Below are positions 52,910 to 54,677 of a DNA stretch of 54,677 bases, one piece after another. The stretch lies in contig CAILLA010000269.1 of NCBI GenBank assembly GCA_903834925.1, forward strand, positions 1 through 54,677, read 5' to 3'. A program made the translations under genes and the position numbers. The DNA comes from an uncultured Schlesneria sp. Its GTDB lineage: Bacteria > Planctomycetota > Planctomycetia > Planctomycetales > Planctomycetaceae. The notes below the pieces were generated by a model. It saw only the letters and a program-made list of their open reading frames with translations. It did no database searches and was not told the origin of the DNA. Each line of letters begins with the position of its first letter. The first letter of the stretch is position 1.

Positions 52910-54527
52910 GATGAGTGACCTTTTCCAGGTAATGGACTTCCTTCTCGCTCGATGAACTATCGAACGAGTCAACGTTCGGCTCTCCTCCCATTGATTCCGC
53001 CAACGAGGATTTCTCATCGGATAACAGCGCGTCGTAGATCGACAAGTTCCGGAGTCCATGACCGCACTGCGAGAGTTCAGGCCGATCCGCGAGGTCGAGT
53101 TCGGAGCATGGTTGTGCGGTGTTCTCAATTGGCTTGCCCTGTGTTTGCAGTTCAAGCCGGACTGCTTGTTCGTGAAAGACACGTCTCTGGACACAGCGTT
53201 CAATGGCGGCGAGTAACGCTTCCCACGTGTAGTTCTCGATCATTTGCAGGATCGTGATGAACTGGCGCATTCCACATTCACCGTGACGATACTCCAGTTC
53301 GCGACGTAACGACGAAAGCGTCGGGTTTTCACGGACTTTTTGGAAAGGCAAGGCGCTTTCCAACCAACCTGGCTTTCGGTCGAGCAGCGGAATGTAGTGT
53401 TCAAACTCGAGCTTCCATTGCCCAGGGTCTCCGCGTTCATGAGAGACCACGATGTCATCGCCGATCAGAATTTCGACGCGCTCGGCATAGATTCGAAGTC
53501 GGGAATGTTGACGGGCATAGCGCACTGGTACGCTGTATCGGCAGTGATTGTGAACGACGGTGGATTGCTTATCGATTCGCGCCGGTTCAACGACACACGC
53601 CAAGAACGGATCGACGGGCAAGCCACGAAATTGCACAGTCTCCTGGCCGAGTAACTCGCCGTATGTCTTGCCGGTCTGTTTGCAAACGCGCTGGAGATCC
53701 TTGACACAATTGGCCATGAGAAACACGTTGAGTTCCACAAGGCTGGTCACTTGTGGGATGGGTGTTAAGTACGTTCGCTCCGTCCGTTTGACGGAGTTTT
53801 CAACATGCCCTTTTTCATTTCCGCTGGCCACGTTGCAGAAGCGAGTCTGAAACAGGTAATGGCTTTTGAGTTCTATCAATCGGCGATTGAGTATTCGTTT
53901 TCGACCCGTCAATACCTTGATCACGGCACTTTTCAAATTGTCGTAGGCCAACTGCCCCGGGACTCCGCGCAGGTATTGGAAGAGGTGGTTGTGGGCATCC
54001 AGAAAGCTTGACATGTCGTCTTTGGTGTAAGCGCGCACGAACGTCGCTTTGCTGAAAGGAAGCCGCGCGCAGAAGAAAAAGAGTAACGTGGAATTCCCAT
54101 TGAGAATGACCGTTCCCTCGCCCCAGTCGATTTGGATTTCAAAGCCAGGTGGGTAGTCCATCGGTGCAAATACGGGCGACGGACTCGCCGCTTTTTTACG
54201 GCCGGAAACGTAACTGCTCACGCTACGAAGCGATCCCTGAAAACTGTGTTCAGCGACCAGCCGTTCGTGAACTCGAGCACCAGAATGGCGCTGCTTCCTG
54301 GGGGCCTTTCGGTCTTGTTCGAGCCACGCATCAATGATTGGCTTGAACGAATCAAGTATAGGGCAGGCCCGGGGAGCCTTGAGAGTGTATTCAAACGGAT
54401 CGGCGCGTTGAACGGCCTTGCGGACCGACTTTCGCGCGATACCCAATTGCTTGGCAACTTCCCTTTGAGAAAATCCTTCGACAAGAACCAGTCTGCGAAT
54501 ACGTTCGATATCGTCCATTGGAAGCAC
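52899..54527 (-). CDS. istA: IS21 transposase IstA
   Basis: A 542-residue DDE transposase. An N-terminal HTH (GFSQREVAKQLGIARKSVRK) is followed by the RNase H fold with IDWGE (first Asp), YDNLKSAV (second Asp) and KGHVENSVKR (Glu). A C-terminal beta domain follows. GTG at 54527 has AGGAGG nine bases upstream; an ATG three codons later is the alternative. Intact, so the IS could be active. Confidence 0.93.
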   Translation of the reverse strand: MLPMDDIERIRRLVLVEGFSQREVAKQLGIARKSVRKAVQRADPFEYTLKAPRACPILDSFKPIIDAWLEQDRKAPRKQRHSGARVHERLVAEHSFQGSLRSVSSYVSGRKKAASPSPVFAPMDYPPGFEIQIDWGEGTVILNGNSTLLFFFCARLPFSKATFVRAYTKDDMSSFLDAHNHLFQYLRGVPGQLAYDNLKSAVIKVLTGRKRILNRRLIELKSHYLFQTRFCNVASGNEKGHVENSVKRTERTYLTPIPQVTSLVELNVFLMANCVKDLQRVCKQTGKTYGELLGQETVQFRGLPVDPFLACVVEPARIDKQSTVVHNHCRYSVPVRYARQHSRLRIYAERVEILIGDDIVVSHERGDPGQWKLEFEHYIPLLDRKPGWLESALPFQKVRENPTLSSLRRELEYRHGECGMRQFITILQMIENYTWEALLAAIERCVQRRVFHEQAVRLELQTQGKPIENTAQPCSELDLADRPELSQCGHGLRNLSIYDALLSDEKSSLAESMGGEPNVDSFDSSSSEKEVHYLEKVTHHAC

Positions 54528-54677
54528 CTGTTGAACCCTCCTGGCGAGTTGACTGAAGAAATAAATCTTTAGTCAACCAACCAGCAGAGTATTTTGCATC
54601 AGGTGGTTCCCTTTTCGATTGCCGACTGGTTCCCTTTTCGGCTGCCGAAGTGGTTCCCTTTTCAATTGCCGTTTCCA

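Larger units (their letters stand above)
44383..54677. mobile_element. Second integrated element (left part only)
   Basis: From the second att copy onward there is a full integrase, excisionase-like gene, a Rep_trans-like initiator, and defence-type genes. No third att copy appears before the window ends, so the right boundary is unseen. The gene order after the att site (integrase, then excisionase-like gene) parallels element 1. Confidence 0.75.
51973..54677 (-). mobile_element. IS21-family insertion sequence
   Basis: A complete 2.7-kb IS21-type element. Its ends start TGGAAACGGCAAT and match over about 39 bp with two differences. Each end has repeats of CGGCAATCGAAAAGGGAACCA (left 51979, 52026 and a degenerate copy between; right 54604, 54627, 54651 on the other strand), spaced 23-24 bp, as in IS21 transposase-binding sites. 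It carries istA and istB on the minus strand. The target duplication cannot be checked since the right flank is outside. Confidence 0.9.

Noticed and set aside
54604..54671. Three repeats at the window end considered as a CRISPR array
   Set aside because: They match the repeats at the other IS21 end in inverted orientation, so they are transposase-binding sites.

Overview
The window looks like a Planctomycetes chromosome. Moderate GC, an ECF sigma factor beside FHA/Ser-Thr kinases, a kinase-LRR-DUF1080 receptor, and secreted proteins with the 'GSYNLNTA' signature point there; a species cannot be named. Positions 1-412 are chromosomal tRNA genes (partial Tyr, Thr). An intact tRNA-Leu(CAG) at 413-496 is the insertion point of two integrated elements standing in tandem.

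Element 1 (about 497-44438, 44 kb) is bounded by a 56-bp repeat of the tRNA-Leu 3' half (441-496 and 44383-44438, one mismatch). It starts with a tyrosine integrase and a small excisionase-like protein. Its backbone is an integrated mobilizable plasmid: VirD4-type coupling protein, ParB-like protein, MOBF relaxase, a train of small overlapping plasmid genes with a DNA methylase, ParA plus a ribbon-helix-helix partner, RepA with an iteron/DnaA-box origin, and a giant methylase-helicase. No type IV secretion channel genes are present, so transfer would need a helper.

Element 1 cargo comes in three blocks. (a) 6-12.6 kb: an HTH regulator, ietA (AAA+ ATPase) and ietS (subtilisin-like protease), a known anti-phage/toxin-antitoxin pair, followed by a HEAT-repeat protein. 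(b) 30.6-42.6 kb: an ECF sigma factor and FHA kinase on one strand; on the other, a kinase-LRR-DUF1080 receptor, an FHA protein with a dead trypsin-like domain, two related secreted proteins, a membrane J-domain protein and a small protein. This looks like a sensing and signalling module I cannot match to a described system. (c) 42.7-44.2 kb: an AbiE pair whose toxin gene is broken by a frameshift and a nonsense codon.

Element 2 (44383 to the window end) has its own integrase, excisionase-like gene, a Rep_trans-like replication initiator with a 20-bp hairpin upstream, and a PD-(D/E)XK nuclease followed by a NACHT ATPase. The ATPase is cut by an IS21-family element that fills 51973-54677; the window stops exactly at the far IS end. 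Both elements carry paired 9-bp direct repeats spaced 11 bp beside the integrase, identical within an element and different between elements, which look like integrase arm sites.
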